A stretch of 64,000 nucleotides of DNA from Streptomyces tendae (GTDB lineage: Bacteria > Actinomycetota > Actinomycetes > Streptomycetales > Streptomycetaceae): assembly GCF_014650435.1 (NCBI RefSeq), contig NZ_BMUY01000013.1, positions 186,001 to 250,000 on the forward strand, in the 5' to 3' direction. A program made the position numbers and the translations under genes. Below are positions 1 to 8,716 of this stretch, piece by piece (the first letter of the stretch is position 1; the number at the start of each line of letters is the position of its first letter). The notes below the pieces were generated by a model. It made no database searches, was not told the DNA's origin, and saw only the letters and a program-made list of their open reading frames with translations.

Positions 1-4
1 CCGG

Positions 5-370
5 TCAGACGGCGAGCGCCTGGGCTCGGCGCTTCACCTCCGTGCCGCGATTCTCACTCAGGGCCTGGGCCGGGGTGCCGGGCAGGCTCGGGTCGGGCGT
101 GAAGAGCCACTCCAGCATCTCCTCGGCCGTGAAGCCGTCGTCGCGCAGCAGCGTCAGGGTCCCGACCAGGCCCTTGACGACCTTGTCCTCGTCGATGAAG
201 GCCGCGGGGATGTGCAGGGCGCGGTTCTCACCGCGGCGTACGGCGATGAGCTGGCCTTCCTTGATCAGCTGGCGTACCCGGGTCACCTCGACACCGAGCT
301 TCTCGGCGATGTCGGGAACGGTGAGCCAGGCGGGCACGAGAGCATCGGTCTTTGCGTCAATCTCGGTCAC
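5..370 (-). CDS. Rv2175c-family DNA-binding protein
   Basis: A 121-residue protein with an N-terminal winged helix/helix-turn-helix (residues about 14-55, around VPDIAEKLGVEVTRVRQLI) and a C-terminal helical part with FTAEEMLEWLFTPDPSLPG, as in the Rv2175c family. In Mycobacterium, Rv2175c is a DNA-binding substrate of the kinase PknL; any similar link here to the kinase at 4.7 kb is inference. The start codon ATG (MTEIDAK) lies 41 bases after the stop of the upstream flavoprotein gene on the same strand, so cotranscription is possible. The target DNA is unknown. Confidence 0.8.
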   Translation of the reverse strand: MTEIDAKTDALVPAWLTVPDIAEKLGVEVTRVRQLIKEGQLIAVRRGENRALHIPAAFIDEDKVVKGLVGTLTLLRDDGFTAEEMLEWLFTPDPSLPGTPAQALSENRGTEVKRRAQALAV

Positions 371-411
371 GCCTCCAGCCTGCCACCTGGCACTGACAGT
401 CGGAAACCTGA

Positions 412-1686
412 CTACGCCGTGGCCGCCGTCGCCGCCTTCAGCGGCTTCGCCGGGTCGGCAAGCAGTTCCGGGTCCATCGTCGCCCCCGACTCGATCAGGC
501 GTCTGCCCTGCGCCAGGTCACGGGGGCGGCCCACCGCCAGCACGGCGACCAGGCGGCCCTCGCGCAGCCAGCAGACCGTCCACGCCGGACCCGCGGGATC
601 GCCGCGCCACAGGGTGGTGTCGGCGGCCGCGTGGTGACCGGCGTACTGGACGAAGCGGCCGAACTGCTCGGACCAGAAGTAGGGCACCGGGTCGTAGGCC
701 GCCGGGACCTCGCCGCCCGGGGCGCCGACGATGTCCGCGGCGACCGTGCGCGGGCCCTGGAGGGCGTTGTCCCAGTGGTGCACCAGCAGCCGCTCCCCGT
801 AGCGGGCGGAGGGGAAGGAGGCGCAGTCGCCGACCGCGTGGACGTCCGGCACCGAGGCGCGCAGGCGGTCGTCGGCCAGGACCTCGCCGTGCGCGCCGAG
901 GGCGATCCCGGAGCCGGCCAGCCAGCCGGTGGCGGGGCGGGCGCCGATGCCGACGACGACCGCGTCGGCGGGCAACCGGGTGCCGTCGTCGAGGACGACC
1001 CGGCCGGACTCGCCGGGGCCGCCCGCCTCCACCCGCTCCACACGCGCGCGGGTGCGCAGTTCGGCGCCCGCGTCGGCGTACCAGGCGGTCATCGGCGCGG
1101 CGACCTCGGCGGGCAGTGCGTCGGCCAGCGGCCGGTCGGCGGCCTCCACCACGGTCACCGCGCAGCCCGCCTCGCGCGCGGCGGTGGCGAACTCGGCGCC
1201 GATCCAGCCCGCGCCGACCACCACGATGTCGTGCTGCCGGGCGAGTACCGGCCGCAGCCGCTCGGCGTCGTCCAGGGTGCGCAGCAGGTGCACGCCGGGC
1301 ACGCCCTCGGCGCCCGGAAGCCGGACCGGTTCGGCGCCGGTCGCGAGGACCAGGACGTCGTACGGCACGGGCCCCGCCGAGGTGTCCAGGAGGTGCTCGC
1401 CGGGGCGGACGCCCAGGGCCTCGCAGCCCAGCCGCAGGGTGATGCCGAGCCCCTCGAAGTCGACGTCGAAGGCGGAGCCCTCGGCGGTGCCGAGCAGGAC
1501 GGCCTTGGACAGCGGGGGCCGGTCGTACGGCTGGTGCGGCTCCGCGCCGATCAGGGTCACCGGACCGGTGAAGCCCTGTTCCCGCAGGGCGACCGCGGTC
1601 TGCACGCCCGCCATCCCGGCGCCCACGACGACCGCGCGCCGCTCCGCCTCCGCCGCCGGTCCCTGCTCCCGCGTCTGCTCGCTCAC
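412..1686 (-). CDS. FAD/NAD-dependent ferredoxin reductase-like oxidoreductase
   Basis: A 424-residue two-dinucleotide-binding flavoprotein. The N-terminal FAD Rossmann motif is AVVVGAGMAGVQTA. A second NAD(P) motif, VVVGAGWIGAE, lies near residue 150, and VHAVGDCASF is the typical FAD-contacting GD motif. A reductase C-terminal domain follows. This fits the ferredoxin/rubredoxin/putidaredoxin reductase family, which passes electrons from NAD(P)H to a small iron-sulfur partner; no ferredoxin gene adjoins it, so the partner is unknown. The open frame extends to 1782, but the GTG at 1686 (VSEQTREQ) gives a normal N terminus just before the Rossmann fold. Confidence 0.85.
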   Translation of the reverse strand: MSEQTREQGPAAEAERRAVVVGAGMAGVQTAVALREQGFTGPVTLIGAEPHQPYDRPPLSKAVLLGTAEGSAFDVDFEGLGITLRLGCEALGVRPGEHLLDTSAGPVPYDVLVLATGAEPVRLPGAEGVPGVHLLRTLDDAERLRPVLARQHDIVVVGAGWIGAEFATAAREAGCAVTVVEAADRPLADALPAEVAAPMTAWYADAGAELRTRARVERVEAGGPGESGRVVLDDGTRLPADAVVVGIGARPATGWLAGSGIALGAHGEVLADDRLRASVPDVHAVGDCASFPSARYGERLLVHHWDNALQGPRTVAADIVGAPGGEVPAAYDPVPYFWSEQFGRFVQYAGHHAAADTTLWRGDPAGPAWTVCWLREGRLVAVLAVGRPRDLAQGRRLIESGATMDPELLADPAKPLKAATAATA

Positions 1687-1718
1687 CTGACCACCATAGA
1701 CACCCGGCGATTCGCCGG

Positions 1719-2069
1719 TCATCGCCCGTGCGCGGTGAGCTGCTCCACCACACTGGTCCCGCTGCCCGGCTGCGACTCCCACTCCCAGGTCTCGTCCAGT
1801 CGCACGCGCCCGTCCGGCAGTTCGACGACGGTGGAGACGCAGTGCCCCGACGACGTGCTGCCGTCGGCCTTGAGCTGCACGTACCGGAAGTCGAGGCGGT
1901 CACCCTCCCTGGTGCCCACCAGCCGCCCGCGGACGACGTCACCCCCCTCGTACTCGGCCCACACGGCGCCGTCCTGCTCGTGGTAGGTGAACCGGGTCCG
2001 GGTGCCCACCTGGCCGGGCGCCTGGTCGGCGACGGGGGCGAGGACGAGACCGTCGAGTGAACGCGCCAC
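1719..2069 (-). CDS. Conserved hypothetical protein (lipocalin/avidin-like beta protein)
   Basis: A 116-residue protein rich in predicted beta strands (TRTRFTYHEQDGAVWAEYEG, RLDFRYVQL, VRLDETWEWES). Relatives in Streptomyces are sometimes labelled N-acetylglutamate synthase, but no acetyltransferase motif is visible. A small beta-barrel binding protein is a better guess. The start is the GTG at 2069, with GGGAG about nine bases upstream; the longer open frame to 2282 runs through the thi riboswitch region and is rejected. It is divergent from thiO. Function is unknown. Confidence 0.7.
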   Translation of the reverse strand: MARSLDGLVLAPVADQAPGQVGTRTRFTYHEQDGAVWAEYEGGDVVRGRLVGTREGDRLDFRYVQLKADGSTSSGHCVSTVVELPDGRVRLDETWEWESQPGSGTSVVEQLTAHGR

Positions 2070-2083
2070 GGGTGGAGGCTCCC

Positions 2084-2113
2084 TTACACGTGCGTTGCGC
2101 TGCGGGCTAGGGT
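2084..2113 (+). promoter_or_regulatory. Candidate promoter for the thi operon
   Basis: TTACAC (2084-2089) and TAGGGT (2108-2113) are separated by 18 bases, a fair match to a vegetative Streptomyces promoter (TANNNT -10). Transcription would begin near 2120, just before the TPP riboswitch. This is a pattern match only. Confidence 0.4.
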
Positions 2114-2125
2114 GGCCAACGTAAG

Positions 2126-2222
2126 GCACTCGCGGGAGCCCGGACGCACCGGGCTGAGAGGGAGGCTGGCGGCCTCCGACCGTACGAACCTGATCCGGGT
2201 CATGCCGGCGAAGGGAGGGGCT
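2126..2222 (+). ncRNA. TPP riboswitch (THI element)
   Basis: The hallmark THI-box segments appear in order: GGGCTGAGAGGGAGGC near 2151-2166, then ACCTGATCCGGGTCATGCCG near 2188-2207, then GCGAAGGGAGG. The closing 3' part contains GGGAGGGG (2214-2220), which is also the ribosome binding site of thiO ten bases before its ATG. Ligand binding could therefore mask the Shine-Dalgarno sequence, giving translational control. It lies directly upstream of thiamine thiazole genes, as the family predicts. Confidence 0.95.
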
Positions 2223-2230
2223 GGACGCCC

Positions 2231-3457
2231 ATGTCGTCTCCACCACACACGCCTGTGCACACACCTCGCACATCCCGAACACCCGACGTGCTCGTCGTCG
2301 GCGGCGGGATCATCGGGCTCGTCACCGCCTGGCGGGCCGCGCGGCGCGGGCTGGTCACCGCGCTCGTGGACCCCGAGCCGGGCGGCGGGGCGGCCCAGGT
2401 GGCGGCCGGGATGCTGGCCGCCGTCACGGAGCTGCACTACGGCGAGGAGACCCTGCTCGCGCTGAACCTCGCCTCCGCCCGCCGCTATCCGGAGTTCGCG
2501 GCCGAGTTGACCGAGCTGACCGGCCACGACCTCGGTTACCGCCGCTGCGGCACCCTCGCCGTCGCGCTGGACGCCGACGACCGCGCCCACCTGCGCGAAC
2601 TGCACGCCCTCCAGCAGCGCTCCGGCCTGGAGTCCGAGTGGCTGTCGGGGCGCGAGTGCCGACGTCTGGAGCCGATGCTCGCGCCGGGCGTGCGCGGGGG
2701 CCTGCGGGTGGACGGCGACCACCAGATCGACCCGCGCCGGCTCGCCCACGCGCTGCTGGCCGCCTGCGAACGCGAGGGCGTCGTCCTGCACCGGGAGTGG
2801 GCCGAGCGGCTCACCGTCGGGCGCGGGGAGCGGGCCACGGGGGTCGTCACCGCCGACGCCACGGCGTTGGAGGCCGGGCAGGTGGTGCTGGCCGGGGGCA
2901 GCCTGAGCGGGCGGCTCACGGGCGTGCCGGAGGCCGTACTGCCGCCGGTACGGCCGGTGAAGGGGCAGGTGCTGCGGCTGACCATGCCGCGGACGGGGGT
3001 GGGGGCACCGCTGCTGAACCGGACCGTGCGCGCCGTGGTGCGCGGCAACCACGTCTACCTGGTGCCCCGGGAGAGCGGCGAGCTGGTCGTCGGCGCCACC
3101 AGCGAGGAACTGGGCTGGGACACGACGGTCACCGCGGGCGGCGTCTACGAGCTGCTGCGCGACGCGCACGAGCTGGTGCCCGGCATCACGGAGCTGCCCC
3201 TCACGGAGACCCGCGCCGGTCTGCGCCCCGGCTCCCCGGACAACGCCCCGCTGCTCGGCAGAACCGACCTGGACGGTCTGCTGCTGGCCACCGGTCACTA
3301 CCGCAACGGGGTCCTGCTCACCCCCGTCACCGGCGACGTCATGGCGGACGTCCTGACCGGCGGGGAGCTGCCGGAGGAGGCCCGTCCCTTCAGCCCCCGA
3401 CGCTTCGGCCCCCGGAGCTTCGGCGCCGTCCCCGCACTCTCGGAGCAGCCCGCATGA
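2231..3457 (+). CDS. thiO: Glycine oxidase ThiO
   Basis: A 408-residue DAO-family flavoenzyme. The FAD-binding motif VLVVGGGIIGLVTAWRA sits at residues 20-36, and the C-terminal GLRPGSPDNAPLLGRTDLDG and GHYRNGVLLTPVTG motifs are typical of ThiO. It oxidises glycine to iminoacetate (dehydroglycine), the nitrogen and carbon donor for the thiazole ring of thiamine in aerobes. It is the first gene of thiO-thiS-thiG behind a TPP riboswitch, and its stop overlaps the thiS start as ATGA. The ATG at 2231 follows GGGAGGGG. Confidence 0.95.
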   Translation: MSSPPHTPVHTPRTSRTPDVLVVGGGIIGLVTAWRAARRGLVTALVDPEPGGGAAQVAAGMLAAVTELHYGEETLLALNLASARRYPEFAAELTELTGHDLGYRRCGTLAVALDADDRAHLRELHALQQRSGLESEWLSGRECRRLEPMLAPGVRGGLRVDGDHQIDPRRLAHALLAACEREGVVLHREWAERLTVGRGERATGVVTADATALEAGQVVLAGGSLSGRLTGVPEAVLPPVRPVKGQVLRLTMPRTGVGAPLLNRTVRAVVRGNHVYLVPRESGELVVGATSEELGWDTTVTAGGVYELLRDAHELVPGITELPLTETRAGLRPGSPDNAPLLGRTDLDGLLLATGHYRNGVLLTPVTGDVMADVLTGGELPEEARPFSPRRFGPRSFGAVPALSEQPA

Positions 3458-3654
3458 ACATCTCCGTCAACGGCGAGCCGCGCGAGGTGGCTCCCGGCAC
3501 CGCCCTGGACGCCCTGGTGGGCACGCTCACCCGGGCCCCGTCCGGAGTGGCCGCCGCCCTGAACGAGACCGTCGTCCCGCGCGCGCGGTGGTCGGCCACC
3601 GCGCTGACCGAGGGCGACCGCGTCGAGGTCCTCACCGCCGTCCAAGGAGGCTGA
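3454..3654 (+). CDS. thiS: Sulfur carrier protein ThiS
   Basis: A 66-residue ubiquitin-fold protein starting MNISVNGEPREV and ending in the invariant Gly-Gly tail that is adenylated and converted to thiocarboxylate to carry sulfur to ThiG. Its ATG overlaps the thiO stop (ATGA), so translation is coupled. The last codons, CAA GGA GGC TGA, also form the AAGGAGG ribosome binding site of thiG two bases downstream of the stop. The conserved C-terminal diglycine is thus encoded by the Shine-Dalgarno sequence of the next gene. Confidence 0.95.
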   Translation: MNISVNGEPREVAPGTALDALVGTLTRAPSGVAAALNETVVPRARWSATALTEGDRVEVLTAVQGG

Positions 3655-3656
3655 CC

Positions 3657-4451
3657 ATGGCCGACGATCCCTTCGTCCTCGGCGGCACGACATACGCGTC
3701 CCGCCTGATCATGGGTACGGGCGGGGCGCCCAGCCTGGAGGTGCTGGAGCGCGCGCTGGTGGCCTCCGGGACGGAGCTGACGACCGTCGCGATGCGGCGG
3801 GTGGACGCCTCGGTGCACGGGTCCGTGCTGTCCGTGCTGGAGCGGCTCGGCATCCGGGTGCTGCCGAACACGGCCGGCTGCTTCACCGCCGGGGAGGCGG
3901 TGCTCACCGCCCGCCTGGCGCGCGAGGCGCTCGGCACGGACCTGGTCAAGCTGGAGGTCATCGCCGACGAGCGCACGCTGCTGCCGGACCCGGTCGAGCT
4001 GCTGGACGCGGCGGAGACGCTGGTCGACGACGGGTTCACGGTGCTGCCGTACACCAACGACGACCCGGTGCTCGCGCGGAAGCTGGAAGACGTCGGGTGC
4101 GCGGCGATCATGCCGCTGGGCTCGCCGATCGGGTCCGGGCTCGGGATCCGCAACCCGCACAACTTCCAGCTGATCGTGGAGCACGCGCGCGTGCCGGTGA
4201 TCCTGGACGCGGGGGCCGGTACGGCGTCGGACGTGGCGCTGGCGATGGAGCTGGGGTGCGCGGGTGTGATGCTCGCCTCGGCGGTGACGCGGGCGCAGGA
4301 GCCGGTGCTGATGGCTTCCGCCATGCGGGCGGGGGTGGAGGCGGGGCGGTTGGCCCGGCGGGCCGGGCGGATTCCGCGGCGGCATTTCGCCGAGGCGTCG
4401 TCTCCTGCGGAGGGCTTGGCGGTGTTGGATCCGGAGCGGCCTGCCTTTTAG
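3657..4451 (+). CDS. thiG: Thiazole synthase ThiG
   Basis: A 264-residue TIM-barrel enzyme that condenses 1-deoxy-D-xylulose 5-phosphate, dehydroglycine and ThiS-thiocarboxylate into the thiazole phosphate moiety of thiamine. LVKLEVI carries the expected Schiff-base lysine (about K98), and GSPIGSGLGIRNP and VILDAGAGTASDVALAMELG are the phosphate-binding signatures. The ATG at 3657 has AAGGAGG immediately upstream. It is the third gene of the riboswitch-controlled operon; no thiC, thiE or thiF lies in the window. Confidence 0.95.
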   Translation: MADDPFVLGGTTYASRLIMGTGGAPSLEVLERALVASGTELTTVAMRRVDASVHGSVLSVLERLGIRVLPNTAGCFTAGEAVLTARLAREALGTDLVKLEVIADERTLLPDPVELLDAAETLVDDGFTVLPYTNDDPVLARKLEDVGCAAIMPLGSPIGSGLGIRNPHNFQLIVEHARVPVILDAGAGTASDVALAMELGCAGVMLASAVTRAQEPVLMASAMRAGVEAGRLARRAGRIPRRHFAEASSPAEGLAVLDPERPAF

Positions 4452-4487
4452 GCACCGGCGTTGTGCGGGGCGGGGGCGGGGGCGCGG

Positions 4488-4579
4488 CCCGGCGTTGCGG
4501 GGTGCCGCTGCGCCCACCCGTGCCGCCCCAGCGGCACGACTGCCCGCAGCGGGGGGGTGTCGCACGACTGCCCGCAGCT
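4488..4579 (+). repeat. Dispersed intergenic repeat, family A, copy 1
   Basis: Forty bases at 4488-4527 (beginning CCCGGCGTTGCGGGGTGCCG) recur exactly at 37804-37843. In both places a second conserved block follows, GCACGAYTGCCCGCAGC, with local tandem copies. It fills most of the 218-base gap between thiG and the kinase gene. It encodes nothing recognisable. Confidence 0.8.
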
Positions 4580-4669
4580 GTGTTCGATACGTCACAGGTG
4601 CGCTTCAGTCCCGCCCCGATTTCGGGCGGCGGCGCGGGGGTGTCCGTGGTGGCTCGTAGACTCACGTGC

Positions 4670-6643
4670 GTGGACACGACCCTTCAGGACCCTCTCGTCG
4701 GGCAGGTGCTCGACGGCCGGTACCGCGTCGAGGCGCGGATCGCGGTCGGCGGGATGGCCACGGTCTACCGGGCCGTGGACACCCGCCTGGACCGCGTGCT
4801 CGCGCTGAAGGTGATGCACCCGACGCTCGCGGCCGACGCCACCTTCGTCGAGCGGTTCATCCGCGAGGCCAAGTCCGTGGCCCGGCTCGACCACCCCAAT
4901 GTCGTCCAGGTCTTCGACCAGGGGGCCGAGGGGGCGTACGTCTACCTGGCGATGGAGTACATCGCGGGCTGCACCCTGCGGGACGTGCTGCGCGAGCGCG
5001 GGGCGCTCAGGCCGCGGGCCGCGCTGGACATCCTGGAGCCGGTCCTGGCCGCGCTGGGCGCCGCGCACCGGGCGGGGTTCGTGCACCGGGACATGAAGCC
5101 GGAGAACGTGCTGATAGGTGACGACGGCCGGGTCAAGGTCGCCGACTTCGGCCTGGTCCGGGCCGTGAACACCGTCACCAGCACCACCGGTGCCGTCCTC
5201 GGCACCGTCTCCTATCTGGCGCCCGAGCAGATCGAGCACGGGACCGCCGACCCCAGGGTCGACGTGTACGCGTGCGGGGTCCTGCTGTACGAGATGCTGA
5301 CCGGCGCCAAGCCGCACGACGGGGACTCACCCGCGGCGGTGCTCTACAAGCACCTCCACGAGGACGTGCCGCCGCCCTCGGCCGCCGTGCCGGAGCTGGC
5401 GTACGAGCTGGACGAGCTGGTCGCCGCGGCCACCGCGCGCAACCCGGAGGTCCGGCCGCACGACGCGGTGGCGCTGCTCGCGCGGGCCCGCGAGGCGCGT
5501 CAGGCGCTGAGCACGGCGCAGCTGGACGCGGTCCCGCCGCAGGCGCTCACCGCGGAGCACGACAACGCCGAGGACCGCACGAGCGTGATCCCGCGCGCGC
5601 TGACGATGCCCCGGCCGCTGCCCGTCAACGAGGACGACGAGACCGACGGCACGGAGGCTCGCTTCGCCTCGGACGGCGGGTTCGGCGCGGACGGCATCAA
5701 CCGCACCAGCCGGCTGGCCGCTCCCCCGCCGGCTCCCTCCCCGTCCCGGCGGCTGCGGCTGCGCCGCGGGCCCCTGACGGTCGTCGTGGCCGTCCTGCTG
5801 GTGCTCGGGATCGGCACGGGCGTCTGGTACATCAACTCCGGCCAGTTCACCAAGGTGCCGCCGCTGCTGTCCAAGACCGAGGCGCAGGCCCGCGACCGGC
5901 TGGACGACGCCGGTCTCGACGTCGGCAAGGTTCGGCACGCGTACAGCGACACCGTGGAGCGCGGCAAGGTCATCAGCACCGACCCGGGGGTGGGCGACCG
6001 CATCCGGAAGAACGACTCAGTGTCGCTCACCGTCTCCGACGGTCCCGACACCGTGAAGCTGCCGGACGTCACGGGCTACCGGCTGGACAAGGCCCGGACG
6101 CTCCTCGAGGACGAGGGGCTGGAGCCGGGCATGGTGACCCGGGCGTTCAGCGGCGAGGTGGCCAAGGGCTTCGTGATCTCCACCAAGCCCGGGTCGGGCA
6201 CCACGGTGCGCGCGGGCTCGGCGGTCGCCCTGGTGGTCAGCAAGGGCAGCCCGATCGACGTCCCGGACGTCACGGGCGACGACCTGGACGAGGCGCGGGC
6301 CGAGCTGGAGGGGGCCGGCCTGAAGGTGAAGGTCGCCGACGAGCGGGTGAACTCGGAGTACGACAGCGGCCAGGTGGCCCGGCAGACGCCGGAGCCGGGC
6401 GGCCGCGCCGCCGAGGGGGACACGGTGACCCTCACGGTGTCCAAGGGGCCCCGGATGATCGAGGTCCCGGACGTGGTCGGGGACAGCGTGGACGACGCCA
6501 AGCAGAAGCTCGAGGACGCGGGCTTCGAGGTGGACGAGGACCGCGGTCTGCTCGGGCTGTTCGGCGACACCGTCAAGAAGCAGTCCGTGGACGGCGGGGA
6601 CACCGCTCCCGAGGGTTCGACCGTCACCATCACGATCCGCTGA
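4670..6643 (+). CDS. PASTA-domain Ser/Thr protein kinase (PknB-like)
   Basis: A 657-residue membrane kinase. The kinase domain (about 14-280) has the glycine loop VGGMATV (26-32), K47, HRDMKPEN (139-146), DFG (159-161) and the APEQ segment. A linker of about 90 residues leads to one transmembrane helix (about 371-391, LTVVVAVLLVLGIGTG). Four extracellular PASTA repeats follow (about 393-657), each opening VP-L/DV-(G). PASTA kinases sense muropeptides or lipid II and regulate cell-wall synthesis and division. The GTG start at 4670 lies only 8 bases after a TAGACT box and has no clear ribosome site, so a leaderless message is possible. Matches SCO2110 by position. Confidence 0.92.
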   Translation: MDTTLQDPLVGQVLDGRYRVEARIAVGGMATVYRAVDTRLDRVLALKVMHPTLAADATFVERFIREAKSVARLDHPNVVQVFDQGAEGAYVYLAMEYIAGCTLRDVLRERGALRPRAALDILEPVLAALGAAHRAGFVHRDMKPENVLIGDDGRVKVADFGLVRAVNTVTSTTGAVLGTVSYLAPEQIEHGTADPRVDVYACGVLLYEMLTGAKPHDGDSPAAVLYKHLHEDVPPPSAAVPELAYELDELVAAATARNPEVRPHDAVALLARAREARQALSTAQLDAVPPQALTAEHDNAEDRTSVIPRALTMPRPLPVNEDDETDGTEARFASDGGFGADGINRTSRLAAPPPAPSPSRRLRLRRGPLTVVVAVLLVLGIGTGVWYINSGQFTKVPPLLSKTEAQARDRLDDAGLDVGKVRHAYSDTVERGKVISTDPGVGDRIRKNDSVSLTVSDGPDTVKLPDVTGYRLDKARTLLEDEGLEPGMVTRAFSGEVAKGFVISTKPGSGTTVRAGSAVALVVSKGSPIDVPDVTGDDLDEARAELEGAGLKVKVADERVNSEYDSGQVARQTPEPGGRAAEGDTVTLTVSKGPRMIEVPDVVGDSVDDAKQKLEDAGFEVDEDRGLLGLFGDTVKKQSVDGGDTAPEGSTVTITIR

Positions 6644-6787
6644 CCCGGCGGCCCAACAGGCCGAACCCATGGTCAACCGGCCGTCCGCAAAGGGTTGTTG
6701 CCCCCTCTGCTTCCCCCGGCGGGGACCGCTACTATGGCGGCTCCGCAGACGGTCGGGGCCTGCGGTGGCGGACGGGGGGAGGGCGCC

Positions 6788-8716
6788 TTGGCGGCGGAAC
6801 CGGTCGTACGGACGGCCGTCACCGACGACTGGCAGGTGAGCATCCTCGGCCCGGCCGGGAACCCGGTCGGCGGCGGGGTCATCGTCCCGCCCCGCTATGT
6901 GCTGACCTGCGCCCACGTCGTGACGTCGGCCATGGGCGGACGTCTGGAGGACGACCCGCACGCCACCGTCACGGTGACCCTCAGCAGCGGGCTGAAGCTG
7001 ACCGGCTCCCCGGGCGGCGGCCACCGCTACACGGGCGGCAGCCACCACGAGGACGTCTCGGTGCTCACCCTGCACGGCGACCTGGGGCAGGCCAACGGCC
7101 AGTTCCCCACCTCGCACGCCCATCTCTCCACCGGCGACTACGCCGCCAAGCGGCCCATGCAGGTGTACGGCTATCCGCAGGGCCAGCCGCACGGGGTGTG
7201 GGCGGACTGCCTGATGGCCGGCCGGGGCGGCCCGGAGTCGGCGCTGATCCAGCTGAACGACGCGCCGGACACCGGCCGCCGGGTGGCCCGCGGCTACAGC
7301 GGCTGCGGGGTCCGGGACGCCGCGACGTCCCGCGTCGCCGGGCTCGCCGTGCTGCGCGACAAGTCGCCCGAGGCGGGCGTGACCTGGATGATCCCGCTGG
7401 AGCGGCTGGCTCGCGACTGGCCCCCGTTACGGGCGGCGCTGGCGCTGTCCGGTGACCGTCCCGCGCCGCTGCCCGCGCCGGAGCCGCCGGACCCGGACGA
7501 CGGCCCGTTCGACGACGAGGCCATGGACGACCTCTACCGGCTGCTGCTCGACGGCCGGCTGGCGATGCCCGGCCTGGTGGCGCTGCGCGACGACGCGCTC
7601 GGGCCGGTGCGCCGCCCCTGGCAGGGCTCCCCCGAGGACATCCTCGGCATCGTGCACGACCTGCGGCACATCGCCCAGGCGGGCCGGCCGGTGCCGCCGC
7701 TGCTGACCTTCGTCGCCGCGCTGTCCCGGCGGGTCCCCGGGCCCCGCGGCCAGGAACTGGCCCGTTGGGTGCGCGGCCGGGCGGGGCACTGCACCCCGGC
7801 GGTCGATCCCGGTCCGCTCCTCGAGCGCCGGGTGCGTCCGGGCGGGGCGGGCACCCGGTGGACGTACGCCACCTTCCGGATCACTCCGGCGTCGCCGAGC
7901 CGGCACTACCTGCTCGACGTGTTCCGGCAGCACGAGGGCGCTCCGCGGGAGGCGGTGCAGCAGTACACCGAGGCCATGCGTCTGGGGCGGCTGGAGCGGC
8001 TCGTGGTGGACGAGATCATCCGGATGCGCCGGGAGAAGGCCATCGACTCCCCCGACCTGTTCGTGGAGTTCGTCCTGCCCCGGGAACTGCTGGGCCGGCC
8101 GGTCGACGGCCTGCCGATCACGACGCCGAGCGGCGCAGAGGTGCGTCTGGGGGTCGTACACCCCGTCGCCGTGCGCAGCCTCGAGCGCCAGAACGCGTCG
8201 GAATGGGTCGACTGGGGGCATAACTGGTCCCGGAAGTGGGACAGGATGAAGGCATTGTCCGCACTCTCCGGAGAGGGCGTGGTCGCGGTGGTCCCCGCCC
8301 GGAACCAGGACGGTTCGTCCTACGAGGCGCTGTTCTCCGCGCTGTACGCGGACGACGGGCCGCTGGCCCTGGTCCTCGGGTTCCCGCCGCGGGTGCCCCG
8401 CAGGCGCGCCCCCGACGCCGAGTTCGACGCGGCCCTGGACGCGGGGGTGCCGGCCCTGGTCTGGGCCCACGACGAGCAGGACGGGCCGTCCGTCGCCACC
8501 GATCTGCCGGACCGGTTGCGGGCCGCCGGGGCGCGCACGCTGCCCGGGGAGGTGCTGCGGGCCCGCCGCGGGGAGTGGTCGTCGCGGCCGGGAGCGGCCC
8601 GGCCGCGGGTCGGGGGCGGTCTGCGGCTGGGCTTCCTGTGGGACCCGTTCGACCGGCTGCCCCCGCACACACCCCTGACCCCACCAGCTCCCGCTCCCGG
8701 AGGTGCCCCGTCGTGA
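6788..8716 (+). CDS. Trypsin-like serine protease fused to VMAP C-terminal domain
   Basis: A 642-residue protein counted from the TTG at 6788, which follows GGGGGAGG. The N-terminal trypsin-like domain carries the triad H43 (TCAHVV), D89 (HHEDVSVL) and S171 (GYSGCGV). A central helical segment (about 235-330, DEAMDDLYRLLLDGRL) looks like an effector-associated domain. The C-terminal half (about 345-640, with ASEWVDWGHNWSRKWDRMK and FPPRVPRR) resembles VMAP (vWA-MoxR-associated protein). It overlaps the MoxR gene by GTGA. The predicted role is the peptidase effector of a VMAP ternary conflict system. The ATG at 6734 is an alternative start but has a poor ribosome site. Confidence 0.75.
   Translation: MAAEPVVRTAVTDDWQVSILGPAGNPVGGGVIVPPRYVLTCAHVVTSAMGGRLEDDPHATVTVTLSSGLKLTGSPGGGHRYTGGSHHEDVSVLTLHGDLGQANGQFPTSHAHLSTGDYAAKRPMQVYGYPQGQPHGVWADCLMAGRGGPESALIQLNDAPDTGRRVARGYSGCGVRDAATSRVAGLAVLRDKSPEAGVTWMIPLERLARDWPPLRAALALSGDRPAPLPAPEPPDPDDGPFDDEAMDDLYRLLLDGRLAMPGLVALRDDALGPVRRPWQGSPEDILGIVHDLRHIAQAGRPVPPLLTFVAALSRRVPGPRGQELARWVRGRAGHCTPAVDPGPLLERRVRPGGAGTRWTYATFRITPASPSRHYLLDVFRQHEGAPREAVQQYTEAMRLGRLERLVVDEIIRMRREKAIDSPDLFVEFVLPRELLGRPVDGLPITTPSGAEVRLGVVHPVAVRSLERQNASEWVDWGHNWSRKWDRMKALSALSGEGVVAVVPARNQDGSSYEALFSALYADDGPLALVLGFPPRVPRRRAPDAEFDAALDAGVPALVWAHDEQDGPSVATDLPDRLRAAGARTLPGEVLRARRGEWSSRPGAARPRVGGGLRLGFLWDPFDRLPPHTPLTPPAPAPGGAPS

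Noticed and set aside
1728..2060. 110-residue plus-strand frame opposite the small beta protein
   Set aside because: No ribosome site and no homology pattern; a shadow of the gene on the minus strand.
4097..4669. N-terminal extension of the kinase frame into thiG
   Set aside because: It would overlap most of the thiG 3' half; the residues before VDTTLQDPLVG have no kinase-family similarity and span the intergenic repeat.
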